Part shown: one piece after another, positions 7,513-14,378 of the stretch
How the letters are laid out: each line of letters begins with the position of its first letter
How positions within the stretch are numbered: the stretch's first letter is position 1
Assembly: GCA_035298965.1 (NCBI GenBank)
Contig: DATGXO010000162.1
Span: forward strand, 1-18,791
Reading direction: 5' to 3'
From: CAJCBL01 sp035298965
GTDB taxonomy: Bacteria; Verrucomicrobiota; Verrucomicrobiia; Opitutales; Opitutaceae
Length of the DNA: 18,791 nt
Made by a program: the position numbers and the translations under genes
The notes under the pieces: model-generated
What the model was told of the DNA's origin: nothing
Seen by the model: only the letters and a program-made list of their open reading frames with translations
Databases searched by the model: none

Positions 7513-7547
7513 AGCCGATCAGCGGCCGGGTCGGGCTGCGGCGGCTC
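7512..7547 (+). terminator. GC-rich hairpin at the end of the M16 gene
   Basis: GAGCCG (7512-7517) pairs with CGGCTC (7542-7547), with CAGC (7520-7523) and GCTG (7535-7538) pairing inside. The first base is the last base of the M16 stop codon. There is no U tract. It is a candidate factor-assisted stop or mRNA-end stabiliser; the gene for the TPR protein starts about 50 nt further on. Confidence 0.35.
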
Positions 7548-7600
7548 GCCCGGGGATGAGGACTTGCCCCGCCGCCGGCGCTCGCGCCAGCATACGCGGA

Positions 7601-9004
7601 ATGAATTTCGCGGGGCAGCCTCCATCGCTCCCGCCGGCGCAGCCGGTGGCGGAACCGCCGCCGCGCGCATGGAGGAGTCGTCTCTGGCCGTGGCTGCTCG
7701 CCGGCGCTGCGGTGGAACTGGCAGCGCTTGCCGGCATAGTTTTCGCCGCCCCCGCGATGGTGACCGTTGTGCGCACGCGCCTGCTCGCCGACCGTCTGCA
7801 GCAGCATGTCGACGCCGACACCTGGGCGGAGGGCCTCGCGCTCGCCGAACGCGAACTGCCGCACGTGGAGCCCGACGCGCGCATCTTTTTTGCGCTCGAG
7901 AACCTGCACTTCACGGCGAACGACCTCGTGCGGACGAAACACTTCGCGCGGCTCTCGCTTGAGCGCGATCCCGCCAACGAGATGGCGGCCCGGCTCGTGA
8001 TTTCGCTGTGTCGCGATTTCGATGACAACGAGGCCGCCTACCACGCCGGCAAGGCGTGGATCTCCCGCCGGGCCGATGGCGCCGAGATCTACAAGGATCT
8101 CGCGATGGCGGCCGACGATGCCGGTCACGACGAGGAAAGCCTCGGCTACGCGTTGATCGCGTTCCGTCGGAAGCCGTCGCACCCGCGCGTGGCCGGCGTG
8201 TACTTCTACTACGCGCTGCTTGAGAACGGAGCCGACGCGGTGTTGCCCGAGGTGCTGCGCTGGAGCTCGCAGCATACCCCGGACGCGTTTTTCTGGGCGC
8301 AAGTTGGCAAGGGACTCTCGGAGACGCGCGAGTACCGCGAGGCGATCATGCACTTGCGTTGCGCGCTCGCGATGGGCTCGAGTGACACCGGCGTGGTGAC
8401 CGAGATGCTCGATTCGTTCCGCGGCCTCGGCGACGCCGCCGGCGCGAAGGCGTTCGTCGAGACCTACCGGCAGGATCATCCGCTCAATGCGCTGATTTGG
8501 CGCATGCTCGGCGCCACCCAATACGACGCGGAAGATTACGCCAACGCGCTCGACTCCTTCCGGATGGCGCAGCGCCTCGAACCCGACCACGAGATCACGG
8601 TCGCGAACCTCGTCTTCACCTTGGTCGACCTCGGCCGCGCCGGCGACGCCCTCAAGGAGGGCGAGGCTTGGCTTGCTCGTGGTCGCGCGCGACCGAACGC
8701 GCTTTTCCAGCGCGCCATGGGCAATGCGAGCTTCGCGCTCAGCCGCTGGCCCGACGCCGAACGTTATTACCGGTCGGCGCTCTCGCTCGACCCGGAGTTG
8801 CAGACCGCCGCCCGCGACCTGGTTTCAACTCTGCTCAAACTCGGGAGGGCAGGGGACGCCGCGGCCTTCGGTGCGCGCTGGGCCGCGGAACATCGCGACG
8901 CGGTCGACGAGTCGTTCACCACGCTGCTCGAAACTGCGCGCAAACAGGCGGGCATCGCTCCAGAGAAAGCGGACGCATCGACTGTGGCGGATAACGCCGG
9001 CTGA
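7601..9004 (+). CDS. Membrane-anchored TPR-repeat protein
   Basis: A 467-residue protein with a short proline-rich N terminus (about residues 8-22), one transmembrane helix (about 29-52, WPWLLAGAAVELAALAGIVFA) and a large helical domain of tetratricopeptide-like repeats. The clearest repeats are LIWRMLGATQYDAEDYANAL at about 297-316 (continuing to a LEPD end) and LFQRAMGNASFALSRWPDAE at about 367-386 (ending LDPE). Weaker repeats run between residues 90 and 290. Such proteins scaffold other proteins; no catalytic motif is seen. Without a cleavable signal, topology is probably N-in with the repeats outside the cytoplasm, but this is inference. ATG 7601 was chosen because the proline-rich leader and helix follow directly; an in-frame ATG at 7556 would add 15 residues and is possible. 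It may share a transcript with the M16 gene 88 nt upstream, despite the hairpin between them. It ends facing the convergent kinase gene. Confidence 0.82.
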   Translation: MNFAGQPPSLPPAQPVAEPPPRAWRSRLWPWLLAGAAVELAALAGIVFAAPAMVTVVRTRLLADRLQQHVDADTWAEGLALAERELPHVEPDARIFFALENLHFTANDLVRTKHFARLSLERDPANEMAARLVISLCRDFDDNEAAYHAGKAWISRRADGAEIYKDLAMAADDAGHDEESLGYALIAFRRKPSHPRVAGVYFYYALLENGADAVLPEVLRWSSQHTPDAFFWAQVGKGLSETREYREAIMHLRCALAMGSSDTGVVTEMLDSFRGLGDAAGAKAFVETYRQDHPLNALIWRMLGATQYDAEDYANALDSFRMAQRLEPDHEITVANLVFTLVDLGRAGDALKEGEAWLARGRARPNALFQRAMGNASFALSRWPDAERYYRSALSLDPELQTAARDLVSTLLKLGRAGDAAAFGARWAAEHRDAVDESFTTLLETARKQAGIAPEKADASTVADNAG

Positions 9005-9007
9005 GGA

Positions 9008-9049
9008 CATTCCGTTGGAGAAGGCTGAACGCGTGTTCTCCGTTGAATG
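9008..9049. terminator. Hairpin between convergent genes
   Basis: CATTC (9008-9012) pairs with GAATG (9045-9049), and inside it GGAGAA pairs with TTCTCC, with a small internal loop. It lies directly after the TPR gene stop, in the 185-nt gap before the convergent kinase gene, where a bidirectional stop would be expected. No U tract is present. Nothing else is seen in the gap. Confidence 0.35.
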
Positions 9050-9189
9050 GCACAGAACTCGATGGCGTAGGTAGGAGACCGGCTTGCGGGCGACCTGCGC
9101 TCGAAATTGCCGGCATGCAGGCTTCTGCACTCGACGAATTGCGGCCGCGCCGCCACGTCGACACCGGGGCCGGCGGCGCAGATCGGCGC

Positions 9190-10182
9190 TCAGCGGATCT
9201 CTTTCGCGCGGCGTGCGACATCGGCCCACGCGCTCTCGGGCACGAGCGGACCGAGATGGCGGACAGTCTCGGCGCCGAGCAGCGAGGCGAGGCGGCCGCA
9301 CGCGGGCAGCGGAAGGTCGCGCAGATAACCGGCGAGGAAACCGGCGGCGAAGGCGTCGCCCGCGCCGTTGGTGTCGACGACCTCCGGCACGCGGACGGGT
9401 TCGACGCGGTGGAGTTCGCTGCCGCGAGCGAGCCAGGCGCCGTCCTTGCCGAGTTTCACGACGGCGAGCGTGCCATGCGAGGCGAGCACGCGGGCGTGTT
9501 CGGCGAAGTCGGCCGAATCGGTGCGGAAGAGCGCGCGGATCTCGTCCTCGTTGCCGAAGAGTACGTCGATCCCGCGGCCGAGCTGCGAGAAAAGCCAGTC
9601 GCGCGAGGCGTTCACGACCTCGAACGACGAGAGGTCGAGGCTCACGGTGCAGCCGGCGGCGCGCGCGGCGGCGAGCACGGCCTCGGCGAGGCCGCGGTTG
9701 AAGACGAGGTACCCCTCGATGTGCGCATGGCGGCAGCCGCGGAAGTCGTCGGTGGAGATCTCTCCGGGATCCAGCGTCATGGCGGCGGCCAGACAGGTGC
9801 GCAGTGTGCGCTGGGCGTCGGGGGTGACGAGGGCGAGGCAACGCGCGTTGGGGAGCTCGGCGCGCTTGAAATGCGAGCCGTCGACGCCGGCGGTGGCGAA
9901 GCGTTCGCGGTAGATGCGGGCGAACTCGTCGTTGCCCAGCTTGCCGAGAAACGTCGTGCGCAGGCCGAGCCGCGCGGCGTTGTAGATCGCGTTGGCCGCG
10001 GAGCCGCCGGTGGCGGAGGCAGGCGGCGCGGGCAGGCGCGAGACGATCGACTCCATCTCGTCGTGGCCGACGAGCACCATGCCTCCCTTCTCGCCACGCA
10101 CGGTGGCGAGGAACGACTCGGGTACGGGCGCGAGCAGATCCATGATCGGGGAACCGACGCCGATGAGATCGAAGGAGGACAT
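9190..10182 (-). CDS. PfkB family kinase, adenosine-kinase-like
   Basis: A 330-residue sugar/nucleoside kinase of the PfkB (ribokinase) family that would phosphorylate a hydroxymethyl group with ATP. The first signature is GGSAANAIYNAARLG near residue 59. The second is DTNGAGDAFAAGFLAGYL, with the catalytic base Asp276 in GAGD. The N terminus (FDLIGVGSPIMDLLAPVPESFL) and the VTPDAQRTLRTCLAAAMTL segment resemble the adenosine-kinase-like branch found in Verrucomicrobiota and Bacteroidota. The substrate may be adenosine or another nucleoside or sugar; the sequence alone does not settle it. Length is typical. The start ATG at 10182 is set by the conserved N terminus; no Shine-Dalgarno precedes it, and a 7-nt periodic tract abuts the ATG instead. 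The DUF6941-like gene lies upstream on the same strand across 171 nt of repeat-bearing spacer. Confidence 0.87.
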   Translation of the reverse strand: MSSFDLIGVGSPIMDLLAPVPESFLATVRGEKGGMVLVGHDEMESIVSRLPAPPASATGGSAANAIYNAARLGLRTTFLGKLGNDEFARIYRERFATAGVDGSHFKRAELPNARCLALVTPDAQRTLRTCLAAAMTLDPGEISTDDFRGCRHAHIEGYLVFNRGLAEAVLAAARAAGCTVSLDLSSFEVVNASRDWLFSQLGRGIDVLFGNEDEIRALFRTDSADFAEHARVLASHGTLAVVKLGKDGAWLARGSELHRVEPVRVPEVVDTNGAGDAFAAGFLAGYLRDLPLPACGRLASLLGAETVRHLGPLVPESAWADVARRAKEIR

Positions 10183-10183
10183 G

Positions 10184-10218
10184 GGATTGCGGATTTCGGA
10201 ACGCGGATTGCGGAATGG
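10184..10218 (-). repeat. 7-nt periodic tract before the PfkB kinase start codon
   Basis: On the plus strand five consecutive 7-mers begin with GGA: GGATTGC (10184), GGATTTC (10191), then GGAACGC (10198), GGATTGC again (10205) and GGAATGG (10212). On the coding strand this is a pyrimidine-rich tract ending one base before the ATG at 10182. No Shine-Dalgarno is present. Confidence 0.75.
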
Positions 10219-10287
10219 ACCGGAGCGGGCGCAGGGGCGGAGCGGGCTACGCAGGGCGGGTGCGGAGACCGAGTCCGCATTGGGACT

Positions 10288-10336
10288 CTGAACTCCGAAC
10301 CCTGAACCCTGAACTCCGAACCCTGATCCCTAAACT
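10288..10336. repeat. Seven tandem degenerate 7-nt repeats, CTGAACC type
   Basis: Seven consecutive 7-mers fill 49 nt: CTGAACT, CCGAACC, then CTGAACC, CTGAACT, then CCGAACC, CTGATCC, and finally CTAAACT. The consensus is close to CTGAACC. On the minus strand the array is G-rich (GGTTCAG type) and telomere-like in look. It lies between the DUF6941-like gene stop (10354) and the kinase start (10182), both on the minus strand. The unit differs from the GGATTGC tract only 70 nt away. Confidence 0.85.
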
Positions 10337-10353
10337 CGCGCGTGCGGCGAGCG

Positions 10354-10737
10354 TTACTCGGTGACGGGCAGGTTGGTGGCGAGCACGGGCTCGTCGTCGA
10401 CTTCGACGAGGATGTTGTAGTCGCCGGCCTGCGGGAAGGAGCAGTTGCGCAGTTCGTTGATGAGGTTGATGCGCTGCACCGGGCTGCGGGACTCGAACTG
10501 GCGCTCGATGACCTTCATCATGTTCGTCGGCTCGAGGCCGATGGAGATCTTCATCGTGTGCTGACCCGGTTCGCAGTCGGTGATCGTCATGAACCAGATC
10601 ATGAAAGGGTGGGTGACCGGGAACTGCCGGGCGCGGATGTTCGAGAACACGCCGAGGATCGTGTGTTTGCCGGTCGAGGGGTCGATGTGGACGCCGTCGC
10701 ACGTCATCCACACGAGCAATTGAGGTTTTGAATTCAC
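10354..10737 (-). CDS. DUF6941-like conserved hypothetical protein
   Basis: A 127-residue protein resembling the uncharacterised DUF6941 family by its start (PQLLVWMTCDGVHIDPSTGKHTILGVFSNI), the middle HPFMIWFMTITDCEPGQHTMKI, and a C-terminal ending with PQAGDYNILVEVDDEPVL. The pattern reads as a small beta-sandwich; the last part is typical of domains that describe a graded or tensioned beta fold, but no biochemical role is known to me. No signal peptide or catalytic motif is seen. I chose GTG 10737 because the conserved part begins right after it; an in-frame ATG at 10773 would add 12 mostly basic residues. No Shine-Dalgarno is visible with either. It is divergent from the arsR-gsh operon, with 128 nt between the starts. 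The family name is from memory and less certain than the reading frame. Confidence 0.75.
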   Translation of the reverse strand: MNSKPQLLVWMTCDGVHIDPSTGKHTILGVFSNIRARQFPVTHPFMIWFMTITDCEPGQHTMKISIGLEPTNMMKVIERQFESRSPVQRINLINELRNCSFPQAGDYNILVEVDDEPVLATNLPVTE

Positions 10738-10830
10738 GCGCGGAGCTTCGCGAGGCCGGCGGGCGGCGGGCAAACGTTTTTCGGGCGGCGGGAAACGAAG
10801 GCGCCTTCGCGGGCGGAGCCGAGGCCGTGC

Positions 10831-10858
10831 TTGACGAAACGCGGCTGATGGTTAGTTC
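10831..10858 (+). promoter_or_regulatory. Candidate promoter of the arsR-gsh operon
   Basis: TTGACG (10831-10836) matches the -35 consensus at five of six bases. TAGTTC (10853-10858) lies 16 nt downstream as a weak -10. Transcription would then begin near 10865-10866, at the GTG chosen as the ArsR start. Because the -10 is weak the call is tentative, but it fits the operator-like repeats overlapping it. Confidence 0.4.
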
Positions 10859-10881
10859 TACTGTCGTGAAACAATCTAACC
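10850..10881. promoter_or_regulatory. Inverted repeat over the arsR start, candidate ArsR operator
   Basis: GGTTAG (10850-10855) is mirrored by CTAACC (10876-10881) with 20 nt between, overlapping the candidate -10 box and the GTG start. Inside the left arm lies TAGTTCTAC (10853-10861), whose reverse complement GTAGAACTA recurs at 11186-11194 in the first codons of gshA. ArsR proteins bind imperfect dyads over their own promoters, so this is a plausible autoregulatory site. Confidence 0.4.
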
Positions 10882-11156
10882 TCGAGCGGTACTTCAAGGC
10901 GCTGGCCTGCGAGCAGCGGCTGCGGTTGTTCCAGATCATCCGCGACGGGCAGGCCGAGAACGAGGGCGCATGCACGGGGTTGATGAAGGCGTTCTCCTGC
11001 GCTTGCGATGAGCTCGATGTGTCTCGCTCGACGGTGTCGCACCATCTGAAGGAACTCGAGAACGCGGGCCTGATCGAGTGCACCAAGCACGGCCAGAGCG
11101 TCTGCTGCCGTGTGAGCGAGAAGGCGCTCGAGGCGATTCGGGGATTTCTCGAATGA
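10866..11156 (+). CDS. ArsR family winged-helix repressor, cysteine-rich
   Basis: A 96-residue ArsR/SmtB-type repressor. The N terminus is a short helix (NLERYFKALACEQRLRLFQII), followed by the recognition helix-turn-helix LDVSRSTVSHHLKELENAGLI (about 50-70) and a beta wing (CTKHGQSVCCRV). It has seven cysteines: 15, 36, 45, 47, 72, 80 and 81. Cys45-Ala-Cys47-Asp-Glu-Leu sits where the As(III)-binding CVCDL motif sits in E. coli ArsR, suggesting a metalloid, heavy-metal or thiol-redox sensor. I prefer GTG 10866 to the in-frame ATG 10848 because homology starts near NLERYF and a good -35 (TTGACG) places the transcript start near 10866, which would make the message leaderless. The stop overlaps the gshA start (ATGA). 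It therefore probably represses the glutathione genes behind it and itself. The ligand is inferred, not shown. Confidence 0.85.
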   Translation: MKQSNLERYFKALACEQRLRLFQIIRDGQAENEGACTGLMKAFSCACDELDVSRSTVSHHLKELENAGLIECTKHGQSVCCRVSEKALEAIRGFLE

Positions 11157-12511
11157 CCTTTTTTTGCCCACAAAGTCCGACGGTTGTAGAACTATCGGAG
11201 CGCGGCGCGTTCCGGTCCGCGCTCGCGGTGCTGGGGCGCACGCCGTTCACGATTGGACTGGAGCGCGAGGCGTGGCGGATCGAGCCGGGCGGTTGCCCGG
11301 CGGCGAGCGCGCATCCTTTCGCGCCGGGTGCGGAGCGCTTCGCCGACGGGCTGATCACCGTCGATTTCGCCGAGAATCAGGCGGAACTCGTGACCGCGCC
11401 CGCGTCTGGTGCGGCCGCCGCGGCCGAGCGGCTGCGCTCGCTTCACGCCAAGCTGCACCGCGCCATTCCGGGCGAACTCGTCTGGCCCCTGAGCACGCCC
11501 GGTTGCTGGGGCGGCGATGTCGCGCCGGCGCGGTTCGCCGGCGCGGCCGCGCACGAGGCCGCGCGCGAGTACCGGCGCTACCTCGCGGCGAAATACGGCC
11601 CCGCCCGGCAGGCGATCAGTGGCGTGCACTTCAACATCTCGTTGCCGGAGGCGTTCTGGTCCGCGCTGGCGGAGGCGACCGGCGCCGAGGCCGACCGCAG
11701 CGCGCTCTACTTCGCCGCGGCGCGCAACATCGTCCGTCACCGCTTCTTGCTGACGTATCTCTTCGGTGCCAGCCCGCTCGTCGACCGGCGGTGGGGCGCG
11801 TCGCTGGCGGCCAGTTCCGCGGCGAAGGAGCGCGCGCTGCTCAAGACCTGCGGGCCCTATTCCTCGAGTCTGCGGTCGAGTCCGCTCGGGTACCAGTTGC
11901 CCGAGGAAACGCTGCGTGCGCTCGCGGGCGTGTGGTCCGGGCTGGACGCCTACACCACCGGACTGCGCGGCGCGATAGACCGCGGCCTGCTGGCGAGCGA
12001 GCGGGAGTTCTACGCGCCCGTGCGGCCGAAGACGGCCGAGGGCGGCAGTCTCGCGGCGTTGGCGCGGCGCGGCGTGGAGTACCTCGAGATCCGGGTGCTC
12101 GACCTCGATCCGTTCGCGGCGACCGGTGTGGCGCTGGAGACGTTGCGTTTCCTCGAGGCGTTCACCGCGTCGGCGCTGTTGTTGCCCTCGCGCGAGCTGA
12201 CACCAGACGAACTTGCCGAGGAGGCGCGGCTCAACACCTGGGCGACGCTCTGCTCCTGCGCCGCGGGCACGGACCACCGCGGGATTTTCGCAGCGCGCAC
12301 AGGCGCGCTCTGGGATGCACTGCACGAGGCGGCGCTGCTGCTCGGGCCGGCGCACGAACGGGCCGTCGCGCGGGCGGCGGAGGTGTTCGCCGGGCGCGAG
12401 CCGCGGATCGTCGACAGGTTTTTCCGCGCTGCGGAAGCCGCAGGCGTCTCGTTGCGCGAGCAAGGGTTGCGGCTGGCGCGGGCGCAGCGGAAGGAGTTTT
12501 CCCATGATTGA
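11153..12511 (+). CDS. gshA: Glutamate-cysteine ligase
   Basis: A 452-residue enzyme that makes gamma-glutamylcysteine from glutamate, cysteine and ATP, the first step of glutathione synthesis. It matches the gamma-proteobacterial GshA / GshF N-terminal type: GLEREAWRI (35-43), TVDFAENQAELVTAP from residue 69, GVHFNISLP (157-165), SLRSSPLGY, and YLEIRVLDLDPF (310-321). Glu37, Glu39 and Glu78 are likely metal and substrate ligands, by analogy with E. coli. It is shorter than E. coli GshA (518 residues) and has no ATP-grasp domain; that domain is the next gene. The start ATG 11153 overlaps the arsR stop as ATGA, indicating coupled translation. The gene ends 8 nt inside the next gene. It is probably controlled by the ArsR protein encoded immediately upstream. 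Confidence 0.9.
   Translation: MTFFCPQSPTVVELSERGAFRSALAVLGRTPFTIGLEREAWRIEPGGCPAASAHPFAPGAERFADGLITVDFAENQAELVTAPASGAAAAAERLRSLHAKLHRAIPGELVWPLSTPGCWGGDVAPARFAGAAAHEAAREYRRYLAAKYGPARQAISGVHFNISLPEAFWSALAEATGAEADRSALYFAAARNIVRHRFLLTYLFGASPLVDRRWGASLAASSAAKERALLKTCGPYSSSLRSSPLGYQLPEETLRALAGVWSGLDAYTTGLRGAIDRGLLASEREFYAPVRPKTAEGGSLAALARRGVEYLEIRVLDLDPFAATGVALETLRFLEAFTASALLLPSRELTPDELAEEARLNTWATLCSCAAGTDHRGIFAARTGALWDALHEAALLLGPAHERAVARAAEVFAGREPRIVDRFFRAAEAAGVSLREQGLRLARAQRKEFSHD
12491..12496 (+). promoter_or_regulatory. Strong ribosome binding site for the ATP-grasp gene
   Basis: AAGGAG lies 7 nt before ATG 12504, inside the end of gshA. It fixes the start of the ATP-grasp gene and shows that anti-SD-dependent initiation is used within this operon, unlike the SD-less starts elsewhere in the window. 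Confidence 0.8.
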
Positions 12512-13505
12512 ACTCGATTCCCGTTTCGACGGCATGGAGCTCTCGACCCGGTTGGTCGTCGCCGAAGCGTTGCGACGCGGCGCGACGGTCGAAGTGCTCG
12601 ACCGTTCCGACAACTTCATCCGGATCGCGCGCGACGGTCGCGCGTACCTCGTGAAACAGGCGACGCGCACCGCCGCCGACTCGTACATCGCGGCGCTCGC
12701 GATGGAGAACAAGCAGGTGACGAAGGTCCTGCTCGCCGAAGCGGGGGTGAACGCGCCCGATGGCCGGCTGCACGACTCGCTCGCGGCGGCGCTCGCCGAT
12801 TGGTCGCGGGTACGCGGTCGGGCGACCGTGGTGAAGCCCCGCAGCACGAACTTCGGCGAGGGCGTCGCGATCCTCGCGGCGGAGGCGACGCAAACCGAGT
12901 ACGAGCAGGCGGTGCGCGCGGCATTTGCGCTCGATGCGGCGGTGCTCGTCGAGGACTTCATCGCCGGGCGCGAGTTCCGGTTTCTCGTGATCGGCGGGCG
13001 CACGCGCGCCGTGCTGCGTCGTGTGCCGGCGAATGTTGTGGGCGACGGCCGGCGCACGATCCGTGCGCTGGTCGCGGCGAAGAACGAGCATCCGTTGCGC
13101 GGCGAGGGTTACGTGAAGCCGCTCGAGAAGATCGTGCTCGGCGGGACCGAGTTGGTGTTTCTCGCCGCCGCCGGGCTCGTTCCGGAAACGGTGCCGGAGG
13201 CCGGGCGCACGGTCTTCCTGCGCAAGAATTCCAACATCTCCACCGGCGGCGACAGCATCGACTGGACGGACGCGATGCCGGCCGTCTACCACCGGCTCGC
13301 CGAGCGGGCGGCTGCGGCGCTGGGCGCGCAGATCGCGGGCGTGGACATGATCGTGCCGGATCCGAGCGACGCGCGGGCGGAAGCCGCGTATTCGATCATC
13401 GAGCTCAACTTCAACCCCGCGTTGCACATCCACGATTACCCCGAGACGGGCGAGAACCGGCGCGTCGAGCGGCACGTGCTCGACCTGCTCGGGCTCACCG
13501 CCTAG
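12504..13505 (+). CDS. ATP-grasp ligase, GshF C-terminal type, probable glutathione synthetase
   Basis: A 333-residue ATP-grasp ligase that most likely adds glycine to gamma-glutamylcysteine. It resembles the C-terminal half of bifunctional GshF (GshAB), also related to the ATP-grasp part of cyanophycin synthetase, and not E. coli GshB. Landmarks are VVKPRSTNFGEG (109-120; Lys111 for ATP), VEDFIAGREFRF from 149 (Glu150), LRRVPANVVGDGRRTIRALV, RKNSNISTGGDSIDWT, and IIELNFNPALHIHDYP, in which Glu300 and Asn302 are likely Mg ligands. The N-terminal 90 residues (VVAEALRRGATVEVLDRSDNFIRI) match the linker domain of GshF. It overlaps gshA by 8 nt and has a strong AAGGAG site. In GshF the two activities are fused; here they are separate, adjacent and coupled. 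A different amino acid as the added group cannot be excluded. Confidence 0.85.
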   Translation: MIELDSRFDGMELSTRLVVAEALRRGATVEVLDRSDNFIRIARDGRAYLVKQATRTAADSYIAALAMENKQVTKVLLAEAGVNAPDGRLHDSLAAALADWSRVRGRATVVKPRSTNFGEGVAILAAEATQTEYEQAVRAAFALDAAVLVEDFIAGREFRFLVIGGRTRAVLRRVPANVVGDGRRTIRALVAAKNEHPLRGEGYVKPLEKIVLGGTELVFLAAAGLVPETVPEAGRTVFLRKNSNISTGGDSIDWTDAMPAVYHRLAERAAAALGAQIAGVDMIVPDPSDARAEAAYSIIELNFNPALHIHDYPETGENRRVERHVLDLLGLTA

Positions 13506-13543
13506 CCGGCCGCAGACCCCTCCGACACGTTCGTTCCGCTCCA

Positions 13544-14245
13544 ATGAATCTCTCCAAAGAACTCCACGCCTGTCTTTACGATCCGCTCACCGAACTCGCT
13601 CCGCAGTGCCGCGCCTGGCGCCGGCGCGAACGGCTGGCGTTTGCGTGGCGCCAGCTCGGTGCGCCGGTGCGCGATTACGCGGCGATCCTGCGGCAGGACC
13701 CGGCCTTGCTCGGGCGGCGCGGCGGGCGCGTCGAGGCGTTGTTGTATCCGGGATTCTGGGCGCTCGTGGTGCACCGCGTGGCGCATCTGCTCGACTCCGC
13801 CGGGCTGCCGGTGGTGCCGCGGATGCTGAACTTCGCCGCGCGTTTCGCGACCGGCGTCGACATCCACCCGGGCGCGCGGATTGGCGCGGGGTTGTTCATC
13901 GACCACGGCGACGGCGTGGTGATCGGCGAGACGGCGGAGATCGGGCGCGATGTGGTGATGTTGCACCAGGTCACGCTCGGCGGTCGCGGCGGCGGGCGGG
14001 GAAAACGCCATCCGACGGTCGGCGACGGCGTGTTTCTCGGCGCCGGTGCGAAGATCCTGGGCGCGGTGGAAATCGGCGCGGGCGCGCGGGTGGGGGCCAA
14101 CGCCGTGGTATTGGCGAACATCCCCGCGGGCGCGACGGCGGTCGGCATCCCTGCGCAAGTGTTGCGCCGGGTGCCGCGAGTGGCGGAGCCGCAGCCGGGG
14201 TTGTGCTGTGCGGCGGCCCCGGTGGCGGCGCCGCTCGCGGTGTGA
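13544..14245 (+). CDS. cysE: Serine O-acetyltransferase
   Basis: A 233-residue CysE that transfers acetyl from acetyl-CoA to serine, giving O-acetylserine for cysteine synthesis. The N-terminal helical part (1-95) precedes a left-handed beta-helix of hexapeptide repeats (about 100-210). Catalytic Asp106 (VDIHPGARIG) and His121 (DHGDGVVIGET) have the same 15-residue spacing as Asp143 and His158 of the E. coli enzyme. VTLGGRGGGRGKRHPTVGDGVFLGAGAKILG is the usual active-site loop. The C-terminal tail (VAEPQPGLCCAAAPVAAPLAV) is alanine- and proline-rich with a Cys-Cys pair and ends in Val; E. coli CysE ends in Ile, which docks into CysK, so complex formation may be weaker. The gene begins 38 nt after the ATP-grasp stop without a Shine-Dalgarno, so it is probably cotranscribed, supplying cysteine to the glutathione genes. 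Weak cysteine feedback residues were not assessed. Confidence 0.92.
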   Translation: MNLSKELHACLYDPLTELAPQCRAWRRRERLAFAWRQLGAPVRDYAAILRQDPALLGRRGGRVEALLYPGFWALVVHRVAHLLDSAGLPVVPRMLNFAARFATGVDIHPGARIGAGLFIDHGDGVVIGETAEIGRDVVMLHQVTLGGRGGGRGKRHPTVGDGVFLGAGAKILGAVEIGAGARVGANAVVLANIPAGATAVGIPAQVLRRVPRVAEPQPGLCCAAAPVAAPLAV

Positions 14246-14378
14246 ACGCGCGACAACGCCCCGCGCGGGTCGCCGTGCGGGTGGCGCGCCGGTCCAGCGG
14301 CCGAGGCGGCGCCCGATGGCGGGTTTCGACCGAGTCTGTTCTTGCTCCTTGCGCGGGGGGGCGGTTTCTCGTCTTCCC

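Noticed and set aside
10288..10336. Possible CRISPR array or real telomere
   Set aside because: Units are 7 nt with no spacers, and the array is internal between genes; it is a short tandem repeat.
10728..10865. Longer ArsR forms starting at ATG 10728 or ATG 10848
   Set aside because: The added residues do not resemble the family, and both starts fall at or before the candidate promoter elements.
11192..13057. A 621-residue minus-strand open frame opposite gshA and the ATP-grasp gene
   Set aside because: Low-complexity Arg/Ala sequence without motifs, whereas the plus strand encodes two recognisable enzymes with full active sites.
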